Source: Candidatus Sumerlaeota bacterium
Lineage (GTDB): Bacteria > Sumerlaeota > Sumerlaeia > MWCT01
DNA: 9,395 nt
Reading direction: 5' to 3'
NCBI GenBank assembly: GCA_026398545.1
Contig: JAPLSR010000281.1
Span: forward strand, 1 to 9,395
Part shown: one piece after another, positions 1-7,189 of the stretch
Layout: each line of letters opens with the position of its first letter
How positions within the stretch are numbered: position 1 is the first letter of the stretch
Notes under the pieces: generated by a model
Databases searched by the model: none
What the model saw: the letters and a program-made list of their open reading frames with translations, nothing else
Told to the model about the DNA's origin: nothing
Position numbers and translations under genes: made by a program

Positions 1-1
1 T

Positions 2-1447
2 ATTTACTACCGTCCCGATAATCTTGCTCCATTTAAACGTGGATGGTATGACAATTATCATCCAACGGAACATTATCCTCAGCCCTGGGAGGAATGCCCT
101 ATTACAATGGGCACCGGCGATGACCTTGACATAAGCTATCATTACTGGGGTGCATGTTATAAAGGTAATAATGATTTCACAACAAGCAATTCTCTTACTG
201 CCAGTGCCATTACCCTGCGCCATCCCAAGGAAGCCGCCGGGGAAATTCAATATACCATTAATGAGAGTGTTGTGACTTTTTATCCCAGTATTCCGGAATC
301 GGCAAAAACTATCGCCATAGCCTCCAGCGCGTATGGGGAGAATCATGAAGAAAAAACTATTTCCTGCTTTGGGTCCAATATATATTTGGACTCAGAAACA
401 TATATCAATCATTCTCTTGTTCTTTATAGACGATTTAGGGGCTATGCAGACGCTTATGGAGTGGTGGATCATTACCAGACGCCCGAAGGGGGAGTTCCCT
501 ATATCAATAGAATAGCCATGACTGCTGGTTCGGGAGCAACGGGCGGGAGTATGGCGGAGCCTATTTATCTGGGTGTGGTCGTGACGTATGGCGATTGGCC
601 AGGCTTTTTAAGTCAATTGGAGATTAATATATATCGTTATGAACCGGATCCGGAAAACTGGATAAAAATTGGGAATAAAACAATCTCTTGGGATATTTGT
701 TATAAACGTCATATTGATGACATTGCCCTTGCGGCTAATGGAAATGATCTTTGGGTATTCTGGTTATATTCTTACATAGATGAGAATGAAAATAGTATAA
801 GGGATTTCCGGGGGTATCGTATTCAAAATTCTTCAGGAAGGACCATGATGGATACCATATCAGGCAATTCAGCGTTCTTTGTTCCAGATACAATACCCGG
901 AGAAGTTATTAATGCGGATTGGGATAATATAATAAATATGACACGGCTAATCTGGACACAGATAGATGGAGGATATTATAAAACTCGTGCAGGGCGTGTG
1001 GAACTCGATCCTGTTACCAAACAACCAATTCATATGGTTGATTTTCCTAGTGAAATTTCAAATAATTCAAATGATAATGCTATAAATCCTTCCATAGCTG
1101 TTAATAATAGTGAATATGATGAATTCAGAGCCTTTGCAGGATTTACTTTTGGGGAAAATTCTTCCATTGTAAAATGTAAATTGATTAATGGTGATGATGT
1201 ATGGCAACAACCAGAGAATTATTATGGTGTTACTCCTGACGATTCATATATAACATATTCTTATTTCGGAAATCCACAATTTATCTGGATGGAAAGCGAA
1301 ACAATTAAAATTAAGGATGAAATTGTAGCTGAAGGCAATCATTACCATGAATGTCTGCAACTAAAAACAAATAGATACAATAATACAGATATTTATACAT
1401 CATATGGAGAAGACCAAAATATTATTATTCAAGAATTACATCCTTAA
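2..1447 (+). CDS. Hypothetical protein, probably exported and beta-rich (5' end outside window)
   Basis: The frame is open from base 2 and ends at TAA 1445-1447, giving 481 visible residues. The first in-frame ATG is at 107, but coding continues upstream of it without a stop, so the true start lies left of the window. I do not recognise the family. The protein is rich in Tyr, Trp, Asn and Asp and shows alternating beta-type segments, such as D-I-A-L-A-A-N-G-N-D-L-W-V-F-W and N-P-S-I-A-V. Such segments are common in secreted beta-propeller or sialidase-like proteins, but no catalytic motif is visible. Export is inferred from composition and from the neighbour, because any signal peptide would be out of view. 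It ends 2 bp before the next gene, so the two are probably co-transcribed. The first ~600 bases are GC-rich and the rest is AT-rich, which is unusual within one gene. Confidence 0.75.
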   Translation: MYYRPDNLAPFKRGWYDNYHPTEHYPQPWEECPITMGTGDDLDISYHYWGACYKGNNDFTTSNSLTASAITLRHPKEAAGEIQYTINESVVTFYPSIPESAKTIAIASSAYGENHEEKTISCFGSNIYLDSETYINHSLVLYRRFRGYADAYGVVDHYQTPEGGVPYINRIAMTAGSGATGGSMAEPIYLGVVVTYGDWPGFLSQLEINIYRYEPDPENWIKIGNKTISWDICYKRHIDDIALAANGNDLWVFWLYSYIDENENSIRDFRGYRIQNSSGRTMMDTISGNSAFFVPDTIPGEVINADWDNIINMTRLIWTQIDGGYYKTRAGRVELDPVTKQPIHMVDFPSEISNNSNDNAINPSIAVNNSEYDEFRAFAGFTFGENSSIVKCKLINGDDVWQQPENYYGVTPDDSYITYSYFGNPQFIWMESETIKIKDEIVAEGNHYHECLQLKTNRYNNTDIYTSYGEDQNIIIQELHP

Positions 1448-1449
1448 TA

Positions 1450-2553
1450 ATGAAAACAGGAATGAAAAAATACTTTCATCATTTATTTTTCATTATTTTT
1501 GCATTACTATTCTTTCCAGTCAATGCAGATTATAGGATGATGTGTACTTTTTATGAAGGTTCTAATAAAGCAAGTATATTCTCAGTTAGTAATGATGGTG
1601 ATATAAAATTTCTATATGAATTAGCCGTCACACCGGGGGGAGAACCAATGAGCATTGTTTTTGCTCCAAATGGACATTGGGGATTAATAGGTTGTAATAC
1701 TACACCCTGGCCACTTTCTCAGGTTACAACAGTTATAGGAGTTAATAAAAATCAGGATATTGCTGTTATTGGTTTTGTTCATAACGAATATTATTGGTTG
1801 GTGGCAATTTCACCTGATTCTAAATATGGTGTATATGGAGCTTTTTTACAAACTCTTCGTTTTTTACCTGATAATACTTTTTATCCTATCCCGACAAATA
1901 ATTCATTTTTAGCAAGCTATGATGCGGATTTTTCATCTTTAAGTGGTAATTTAATAGCGGTTAAATCAAGCATAACTTGTGAAATAGCTGAATATACTTT
2001 AACTTCCGATGGTAAAACAACAAATACTGGAGTAATAATGAATATTAGTCCAGCTACGGGTAATAGTGATTTGGCTATTAGTCCAGATGGACGAACATGT
2101 ATTGTTTTGAGTGGAGTTGGACAAGCATTTACTGTTTTACACGTTTTAGAAGGAGGAGGATTTTCCTTTGTTCAACAATTTGGAAATCCTGGGCTAAATC
2201 CAGGCGTAGTTAAATTCACTCCTGATTCTAAATATGCAATTATTTCATTTTTTTCTACATATGATTTAAGGAGTTATTTAATAAATGAAGATTCATCTTT
2301 AACTGAAGTATGTGCATTAGATATACCCTATTATTTGGGAGGATTTTTGGGACTTTCACCAGATGGGAAAATAGCAGTATTCGGTGCATTAGCTTATGGT
2401 TATACTTTTTTATATGTTGTTCGAGTTCATGATGATGGAACATTGGAATATCTTCATGATAAAGATTATGTTTGTAATGGTTATATTTCCTGCATTGACT
2501 TTATTCCACCATATAAGACAGCCGCTGATCCTTCATGGAATATGTATCAATAA
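1450..2553 (+). CDS. Exported beta-propeller protein (YVTN/lactonase-like blades)
   Basis: A 367-residue protein. Residues 1-26 form a Sec signal peptide: basic K6-K7, a Phe/Leu/Ile-rich core and probable cleavage after V-N-A26. Blade-type turns recur at residues 72 (A-P-N-G), 121 (S-P-D-S), about 163 (degenerate S-L-S-G), 211 (S-P-D-G), 257 (T-P-D-S) and 303 (S-P-D-G). The period is about 46 residues, consistent with a six- or seven-bladed propeller of the YncE/lactonase/WD40-like type. No lactonase active site can be assigned, so a binding or structural role in the periplasm or outside the cell is as likely as an enzymatic one. The start at 1450 lies 2 bp after the upstream stop and lacks a Shine-Dalgarno sequence, which suggests translational coupling. 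ATG 1462 is an alternative start. The gene is very AT-rich (27% GC in bases 1861-1920), unlike the genes to its right. Confidence 0.8.
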   Translation: MKTGMKKYFHHLFFIIFALLFFPVNADYRMMCTFYEGSNKASIFSVSNDGDIKFLYELAVTPGGEPMSIVFAPNGHWGLIGCNTTPWPLSQVTTVIGVNKNQDIAVIGFVHNEYYWLVAISPDSKYGVYGAFLQTLRFLPDNTFYPIPTNNSFLASYDADFSSLSGNLIAVKSSITCEIAEYTLTSDGKTTNTGVIMNISPATGNSDLAISPDGRTCIVLSGVGQAFTVLHVLEGGGFSFVQQFGNPGLNPGVVKFTPDSKYAIISFFSTYDLRSYLINEDSSLTEVCALDIPYYLGGFLGLSPDGKIAVFGALAYGYTFLYVVRVHDDGTLEYLHDKDYVCNGYISCIDFIPPYKTAADPSWNMYQ

Positions 2554-2702
2554 TGGAATCAAGATGCATACTTTAAAATCCCCACTATCTTAAAAGTAAT
2601 TGACTTATAGTTTTCTATCACATAGTTATACCTTTCTGTTGAATGGGCATGTTTGAAGATTCACATGTCGTTTTTTTATCTTAGCACAAGAAAGGTAACA
2701 AG
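2554..2702 (+). other. Intergenic boundary region
   Basis: This 149-bp gap separates the AT-rich exported-protein genes from the metabolic run. It contains TTGACT at 2600-2605, a good -35-like hexamer, but at normal spacing the -10 is poor (TAGTTA 2623-2628). TATACC at 2627-2632 fits better but is 21 bp away. The hairpin with a T-tract at 2646-2677 follows. AAAGG at 2691-2695 stands 7 bp before the ATG at 2703 and is the likely ribosome binding site of the aminotransferase-like gene. If the weak promoter is real, the hairpin would sit in its leader and could act as an attenuator. Confidence 0.4.
2646..2677 (+). terminator. Putative Rho-independent terminator
   Basis: GGCATG (2646-2651) can pair with CATGTC (2664-2669), including one G-T pair. 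An inner TGA/TCA stem closes a four-base loop, with a two-base bulge between the stems. A run of seven T (2671-2677) follows almost directly. This fits an intrinsic terminator for the exported-protein operon ending at 2553. The stem is only moderately GC-rich. Confidence 0.5.
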
Positions 2703-3806
2703 ATGAAGATTCCCATTTTCAGGACAATCGAGCAGAATGAATACCTCATGGAAAGCATTATGAAAAAGATAGAGGATGTCTTCCGCACGGATGCCTTTGT
2801 TCTTGGACCTGTAGTGGAGAAATTTGAGTTAAAGTTTGCTCAGATAATAGGCTCCAAACATGCCGTGGGAGTCGGCTCCGGAACAGATGCCTTTCTCCTC
2901 TCCCTGCGCCTACTGGACCTCCAGCCGGAAAATCAGGTAATTATCCCTGTTTTCGGTTTTGTGTCCATTGCAATGGCTGTCCTTCGTGTTGGGGCAACGC
3001 CTGTTTTCATTGATGTCGACCCCCTCACAGGTCTTATGGACCTCTCCAAGGTGGAGGATGCCATTACGGAGAACACCCGCGCCATCATGCCTGTTCACCT
3101 CTATGGCAAGGCGATGAATATGAACAGCCTGATGGAGATTGCCCGCAAACACAATCTTGCCGTGATTGAGGACTGCACACAGGCGACGGGCGCTCAGTTC
3201 CATGGCCGCAAACTCGGAACATATGGCATCACCGGTTGCTTCAGCTTCAGCCCGAATTCCAACTTAGGCGGCATCGGCGATGGCGGCATGGTCATAACGG
3301 AAGTGGATGAATACGCCGTACGCCTCAGGAAATTTCGCGACCATGGACACGCAGACGAGATTTATCATGACGAGATTGGATATAACAGCCACCTTGACGC
3401 CATTCAGGCGGCAGTGCTGACGCTCAAGCTGGAGGACCTTGAGGACTCCAATGCCGAACGCATCGAAAATGCAAGATTCTATAATGAGCGGTTCGGGGAC
3501 TTGAACGCCGTCCTGCCGGAAATTACTGACAACATCTCTCATGTGTTCAACCTTTACACTATTCAGGTCGCCCAGCGGGATGCCATGAATATTTATCTGA
3601 AGGAAAAAAAGGTGGGATGCGGCATTTACTATCCCATCCCACTTCACATGCAACCCTGTTTTGACTTTCTGGGATATAAGGAGGGCGATTTTCCTCAGGC
3701 AGAGCAGCTCTCAAAGCGTGTCATCTCCCTGCCCGTCTTCCCCGGGCTCAAGCGCCAGGAGATTCAATATGTTACCCAATCGGTGAGGGATTTCTTAAGC
3801 AGTTAA
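2703..3806 (+). CDS. DegT/DnrJ/EryC1/StrS-family aminotransferase homologue lacking the PLP lysine
   Basis: A 367-residue protein, the usual family length. Family marks in order: G-S-G-T-D-A near residue 60 (PLP phosphate binding), P-V-H-L-Y-G, I-E-D-C-T-Q with D157 and Q160 (cofactor ring contacts), F-S-F-S-P-N-S-N-L-G-G-I-G-D-G-G (residues 180-195) and Y-Y-P-I-P-L-H near the C-terminus. Family members normally transfer an amino group to a keto-sugar nucleotide for surface glycans or antibiotics. The family's Schiff-base lysine sits in F-P-x-K-N-L-G; here that position is Ser186 (TCC 3258-3260). Because K-to-S needs three base changes from AAG or AAA, a simple sequencing error is unlikely. 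The protein may be a non-transaminase variant: ColD, a sugar 3-dehydratase of this fold, has His at this position. Alternatively it may be inactive or regulatory. Start: ATG with AAAGG 7 bp upstream. It is the first gene of a run leading to hldE, so a surface-sugar role is plausible but inferred. Confidence 0.9.
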   Translation: MKIPIFRTIEQNEYLMESIMKKIEDVFRTDAFVLGPVVEKFELKFAQIIGSKHAVGVGSGTDAFLLSLRLLDLQPENQVIIPVFGFVSIAMAVLRVGATPVFIDVDPLTGLMDLSKVEDAITENTRAIMPVHLYGKAMNMNSLMEIARKHNLAVIEDCTQATGAQFHGRKLGTYGITGCFSFSPNSNLGGIGDGGMVITEVDEYAVRLRKFRDHGHADEIYHDEIGYNSHLDAIQAAVLTLKLEDLEDSNAERIENARFYNERFGDLNAVLPEITDNISHVFNLYTIQVAQRDAMNIYLKEKKVGCGIYYPIPLHMQPCFDFLGYKEGDFPQAEQLSKRVISLPVFPGLKRQEIQYVTQSVRDFLSS

Positions 3807-3853
3807 TGCAAGAATTGCCTGAAGTCGTCGAACTTTTAACCTTTGGCTATTAA
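3806..3853 (+). other. Possible 15-codon leader ORF between the DegT-like gene and ribD
   Basis: An ATG overlaps the upstream stop (TAATG at 3804-3808) and opens a 15-codon frame reading M-Q-E-L-P-E-V-V-E-L-L-T-F-G-Y, ending at TAA 3851-3853. That stop lies 7 bp before the probable ribD ATG at 3861. Since ribD has no visible Shine-Dalgarno sequence, ribosomes passing along this frame could couple its translation to the upstream gene. It may equally be chance. Confidence 0.2.
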
Positions 3854-3860
3854 CTCAAAG

Positions 3861-4961
3861 ATGCCCGATGATGAATTTTTCATGAGGCGGGCTCTGAATC
3901 TGGCAGCCCGTGCGCGGGGTCAAACCTCCCCCAACCCCATGGTGGGCGCCGTCCTTGTGAAGAATGGTATAATTATTGCCGAAGGATATCATCACCACGC
4001 CGGTGAAGACCATGCCGAACGGATAGTCTTGAAAAAGGCGGGGCGTTCGGCGCAAAATGCCGCTCTTTATATCAACCTTGAGCCCTGTTGTCACTGGGGC
4101 AGGACACCACCCTGCACTGATATCATCCTTGAATCCGGCGTCAGGAGAGTTGTGGCAGCCATACGCGACCCATTCCCAGGTGTCCGTGGCAGAGGATTTC
4201 GCATTTTAAGAGATGCGGGCATTGAAGTCACAGAGGGTGTGTTAAAGGATGAAGCCCGCCGCCTGAATGAGGTGTTTTTTACCTTCCATGAAAAAAACCG
4301 CCCCTTTGTCATGCTGAAATGGGCAATGAGCCTTGATGGACGGACGTCCACCGATTCAGGGCAATCCAGATGGATATCCTCTGAGGCGTCCAGACGCATG
4401 GCACACCGCATGCGTTCATGGTATGATGGTATTGTTGCCGGCGCAGGCACAGTGCTGATGGACAATCCTCAACTTACTGTGCGCCTCTCCGGTTACAAGC
4501 GTCGCCAGCCTGCCTGTATTATCTTAGATACAACATTTCGGACTCCCCCCGATGCCGCCCTTTTCAAGGCGGAACGGAGGGTTATCATTGCGGGGGGGGC
4601 GGTCAGGGATGCGGCAATCAGGAAAAGGTCGCTCAGGCTTGAGGCTCAGGGCGCCGAGATAATACATCTGCCCACAAGGGGCGGCTTGGTGGATATCCCA
4701 TCTCTCATGCAAAAACTCTACAATCTGTGTTTTCAATCCCTCTTTGTTGAGGGTGGAAGACACGTGGCGGGGAGTTTTTTCAAGGCAGAAATGGTGGACA
4801 AGCTGGGGGTCTTTCTGTCATCGCGAATCATTGGCGGATTGAAGCCCGCCTCCCCGCTCCTCTTCAAGGGTCCGCTCTCCATAAAGGATTGTCCTAACTT
4901 CACCATAGATAAAATTAAACGTTCCGGCACTGATTTTTATCTTGAAGCCTACCCTGTATAA
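3861..4961 (+). CDS. ribD: Bifunctional riboflavin deaminase/reductase RibD
   Basis: A cytosolic enzyme catalysing two consecutive early steps of riboflavin synthesis: deamination of the GTP-derived diaminopyrimidine, then NADPH-dependent reduction of the ribosyl side chain. Starting at ATG 3861 gives 366 residues, close to E. coli RibD (367), and the typical N-terminus M-P-D-D-E-F-F-M-R-R-A-L. A TTG at 3843 would add six residues without a ribosome site. The deaminase domain is about 1-145: S-P-N-P-M-V-G-A, H51-A-E53 and P-C76-C-H-W-G-R-T-P-P-C85, giving zinc ligands H51, C76 and C85 and catalytic E53. The reductase domain is about 146-366: K-W-A-M-S-L-D-G-R (153-161), G-A-G-T-V-L-M-D-N-P-Q-L-T-V-R and V-E-G-G (296-299). 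No other riboflavin genes are adjacent and no FMN riboswitch is visible upstream, so it is probably expressed with its neighbours. Confidence 0.96.
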   Translation: MPDDEFFMRRALNLAARARGQTSPNPMVGAVLVKNGIIIAEGYHHHAGEDHAERIVLKKAGRSAQNAALYINLEPCCHWGRTPPCTDIILESGVRRVVAAIRDPFPGVRGRGFRILRDAGIEVTEGVLKDEARRLNEVFFTFHEKNRPFVMLKWAMSLDGRTSTDSGQSRWISSEASRRMAHRMRSWYDGIVAGAGTVLMDNPQLTVRLSGYKRRQPACIILDTTFRTPPDAALFKAERRVIIAGGAVRDAAIRKRSLRLEAQGAEIIHLPTRGGLVDIPSLMQKLYNLCFQSLFVEGGRHVAGSFFKAEMVDKLGVFLSSRIIGGLKPASPLLFKGPLSIKDCPNFTIDKIKRSGTDFYLEAYPV

Positions 4962-4998
4962 ATGTTTTTTATTATCAAAATATTCAAAATATAAAATC

Positions 4999-5003
4999 AG
5001 GAG
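4999..5003 (+). promoter_or_regulatory. Ribosome binding site of udk (AGGAG)
   Basis: AGGAG lies 9 bp before TTG 5013 and 12 bp before GTG 5016, but 30 bp before ATG 5034. It therefore favours a non-ATG start for the uridine kinase. It sits in the short AT-rich gap after ribD (4962-5012), which otherwise shows only TATAAA-like strings that could be a -10 element. Confidence 0.55.
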
Positions 5004-5012
5004 TTTTGATTT

Positions 5013-5678
5013 TTGGTGAGATGGGATTCTGCCATGGAGCGAATGCTCATGGGAATAGCCGGAGGCACGGGCTCCGGAAAAACCACAGTGGCTAAGGCAA
5101 TCCGCCGCCAGCTCTCCGAGGAAGAGGTGGTGATTATCAGCCATGACATGTATTATTGCGACAACAGCCATCTATCCATGGATGAACGGGAAAGGATAAA
5201 TTATGACCACCCCGATGCCTTAGATAACGACCTCCTTATAAAACAGTTAAAAGAATTGCGCGGCGGAAAGACAATCCCGCGCCCCATTTACAGTTTTACA
5301 AGCCACACCCGTCTCAATGAAACCGTGCCGATCAAGCCTGCAGATGTGATAATTGTTGAAGGGATTCTCGTCCTTGCTCATCCGGAGTTGCGCAACATAC
5401 TTGACATCAAGATATATGTGGATACAGACCCTGATGTGCGGTTTATCCGCCGCCTGACCCGCGATATCAAGGAGCGCGGACGTTCTGTCCAGTCAGTGAT
5501 TGACCAGTATCTGAATATCGTCCGCCTTATGCACATGGAGTTCGTGGAACCATCCAAACGGTATGCGGATATTATCTTGCCCGAAGGCGGCTTTAACAAG
5601 GTGGCAGTTGACCTCATTATTACCAAAATACGGAGCATCCTCAATGAAAACAGAACTATCCCCGGCGACGAGCATTGA
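5013..5678 (+). CDS. udk: Uridine kinase (uridine/cytidine kinase)
   Basis: Phosphorylates uridine and cytidine to UMP and CMP with a nucleoside triphosphate, in cytosolic pyrimidine salvage. It has 221 residues from TTG 5013 (E. coli Udk has about 213). Motifs: Walker A G-G-T-G-S-G-K-T (17-24), catalytic-region S-H-D45-M-Y-Y, N-Y-D-H-P-D-A-L-D (63-71), H-T-R, I-V-E-G-I-L-V-L and the lid-region R-D-I-K-E-R-G-R-S-V. Then comes M-E-F-V-E-P-S-K-R-Y-A-D-I-I-L-P, a strong Udk signature. Family members usually read V-R-P-M before this; here it is V-R-L-M, a small change. Start: TTG 5013 or GTG 5016 best fits the AGGAG at 4999-5003, while ATG 5034 and 5043 lie too far from it. Its 3' end overlaps hldE by 35 bp, so the two are surely co-transcribed and probably translationally coupled. 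Confidence 0.95.
   Translation: MVRWDSAMERMLMGIAGGTGSGKTTVAKAIRRQLSEEEVVIISHDMYYCDNSHLSMDERERINYDHPDALDNDLLIKQLKELRGGKTIPRPIYSFTSHTRLNETVPIKPADVIIVEGILVLAHPELRNILDIKIYVDTDPDVRFIRRLTRDIKERGRSVQSVIDQYLNIVRLMHMEFVEPSKRYADIILPEGGFNKVAVDLIITKIRSILNENRTIPGDEH
5632..5635 (+). promoter_or_regulatory. Ribosome binding site of hldE (GGAG, inside udk)
   Basis: GGAG stands 8 bp before ATG 5644, inside the last codons of udk. It decides the hldE start: the frame is open from 5563, but the 27 extra residues do not resemble HldE and are the shadow of udk. Confidence 0.7.
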
Positions 5679-7128
5679 TATCTCGTTTCTGGGCAAGTAT
5701 AAAAGACTTAAGTTCCTTGTGGTCGGGGATGTGATGCTGGACCATTACATCCAGGCGGATGTGGAACGGACATCACCGGAAGCCCCCGTGATTGTGGCAT
5801 CAGTGCAATCGGAGCATTACGTTCCGGGCGGGGCGGCAAACGTTGCCGCAAATCTAAAGGCGATGGGGGCAAATGTTCTTCTCGCCGGTATTATTGGAAA
5901 TGACGAAAGCGGAGATGTCCTCAGCTCCCTCCTTGAGGAAAAGGGTATCGGTATCAACATCCTCTTAACCGACCCTGACCGCTCCACCACACTGAAGACC
6001 CGCATCATGGCGCGAGGTCAGCAGATATTACGCCTTGACCGTGAGGTCAAAACCCCCGTTGGTGAAAAATTCGTAATCCAATTAAAAAATTTCCTCCGGC
6101 GAAATGCCGGCGGGATAAATGGCATCATCATTTCAGATTATGCCAAGGGGTTATGCACTAAGGAATTCCTCGAACCGGTTATTGAATTTGCTAAGCGCCA
6201 TGGCATTACCACCCTCTGCGACCCCAAAGGTAATGACTTTTCGAAATATCGCGGTGTGGACATTTTGACGCCGAATTTCAGGGAGGTCCAGGCGGCAACA
6301 AAACTTTCCATAAAAGATAATAAAACCTTAGAGAGGGCGGCGCAAAAGATTATCAGAATCACAGATTCCAAAGCCGTCGTTGTCACGCGCGGGGCGGAGG
6401 GTGTTTCACTTTTTATTAACCGCAAGCCGCCGATTCACATCCCCACCCACGCACAGGAGGTGTATGATGTGACAGGCGCCGGCGACACATTCATCAGCCA
6501 TTTCTCCCTTGCTCACCTTGCAGGTCTGCCATACCGCCAGGCGGCGCATATCGCCAATTTTGCCAGCGCCATTGTTGTTGGGAAATTGGGCGTCGCCGTT
6601 GTGAGCCCGGAAGAGCTGGTTTCCTTCATCCGCACTGAAACCTTCGTGATAAAGATTAAAACACTGGAAGAACTGGTTGAGATTATAAAGGGGCTTAAAG
6701 CCAGTGGCAAAAAGGTGGTTTTCACCAATGGGTGTTTTGACCTCATCCATATCGGTCATATAAAATTTCTTCAGGAGGCGAGAAGCCTCGGGGACTGTTT
6801 GATTGTGGGCATCAATACGGACACCTCGGTGAGAAAGGTGAAGGGACAGGGACGTCCCCTCATCGGGGAAAATGAACGTGCAGACCTCCTGGCGGCGCTT
6901 CACTGGGTGGACTATGTGGTTCTCTTTGACGAAACCACGCCTGAACCTATGCTTCGCGCTCTCAAGCCCGATATCCTTGTTAAGGGGAAAAATTTGCGCC
7001 CGGAGGAGATTGTCGGATATGAGATTGTTAAAGGTTACGGAGGCGAGGTTCGCCGCCTTCCCTTTTTCTCAAATATCTCAACATCTGAGCGGCTGAAGGA
7101 TATTCTCAAAACCCTAAAAAACAAATAA
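5644..7128 (+). CDS. hldE: Bifunctional heptose 7-phosphate kinase / heptose 1-phosphate adenylyltransferase HldE
   Basis: Makes the ADP-heptose used for the lipopolysaccharide inner core: the N-terminal domain phosphorylates heptose 7-phosphate at C1, and the C-terminal domain transfers AMP after phosphatase action. It has 494 residues (E. coli HldE has 477). The PfkB/ribokinase-type domain is about 20-330: V-V-G-D-V-M-L-D (26-33), G-G-A-A-N-V-A-A-N (62-70) and D-V-T-G-A-G-D-T-F (275-283) with catalytic base D281. The nucleotidyltransferase domain is about 355-494: T-N-G-C-F-D-L-I-H369-I-G-H372 and a C-terminal S-T-S. Odd point: the usual K-G-G-D-Y/W is K-G-K-N-L (447-451). Start: ATG 5644 with GGAG 8 bp upstream, overlapping udk by 35 bp. 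No gmhA or gmhB is adjacent. The gene implies a heptose-containing envelope and a diderm cell. Confidence 0.96.
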   Translation: MKTELSPATSIDISFLGKYKRLKFLVVGDVMLDHYIQADVERTSPEAPVIVASVQSEHYVPGGAANVAANLKAMGANVLLAGIIGNDESGDVLSSLLEEKGIGINILLTDPDRSTTLKTRIMARGQQILRLDREVKTPVGEKFVIQLKNFLRRNAGGINGIIISDYAKGLCTKEFLEPVIEFAKRHGITTLCDPKGNDFSKYRGVDILTPNFREVQAATKLSIKDNKTLERAAQKIIRITDSKAVVVTRGAEGVSLFINRKPPIHIPTHAQEVYDVTGAGDTFISHFSLAHLAGLPYRQAAHIANFASAIVVGKLGVAVVSPEELVSFIRTETFVIKIKTLEELVEIIKGLKASGKKVVFTNGCFDLIHIGHIKFLQEARSLGDCLIVGINTDTSVRKVKGQGRPLIGENERADLLAALHWVDYVVLFDETTPEPMLRALKPDILVKGKNLRPEEIVGYEIVKGYGGEVRRLPFFSNISTSERLKDILKTLKNK

Positions 7129-7189
7129 ATCCCACCACCATATAAATAAGGTACCGGTCACCGATAGGGCGCTGACGATGTGGAAATGT

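Noticed and set aside
3807..3860. FMN riboswitch upstream of ribD
   Set aside because: The gap is only about 54 bp and shows none of the conserved RFN stem elements.
4818..5171. 117-codon minus-strand frame across ribD and udk
   Set aside because: It is antisense to two certain enzymes, has no ribosome site I can see and has a low-complexity unrecognisable translation.
5563..5643. Upstream extension of hldE by 27 codons
   Set aside because: The extra residues are a frame-shifted shadow of udk; GGAG at 5632 and the HldE-like N-terminus support ATG 5644.
7150..7165. Palindromic GGTACCGGTCACC after hldE as a terminator
   Set aside because: The stem is short and imperfect and no T-run follows on either strand; the convergent hldE/LPP20 junction shows no clear terminator.
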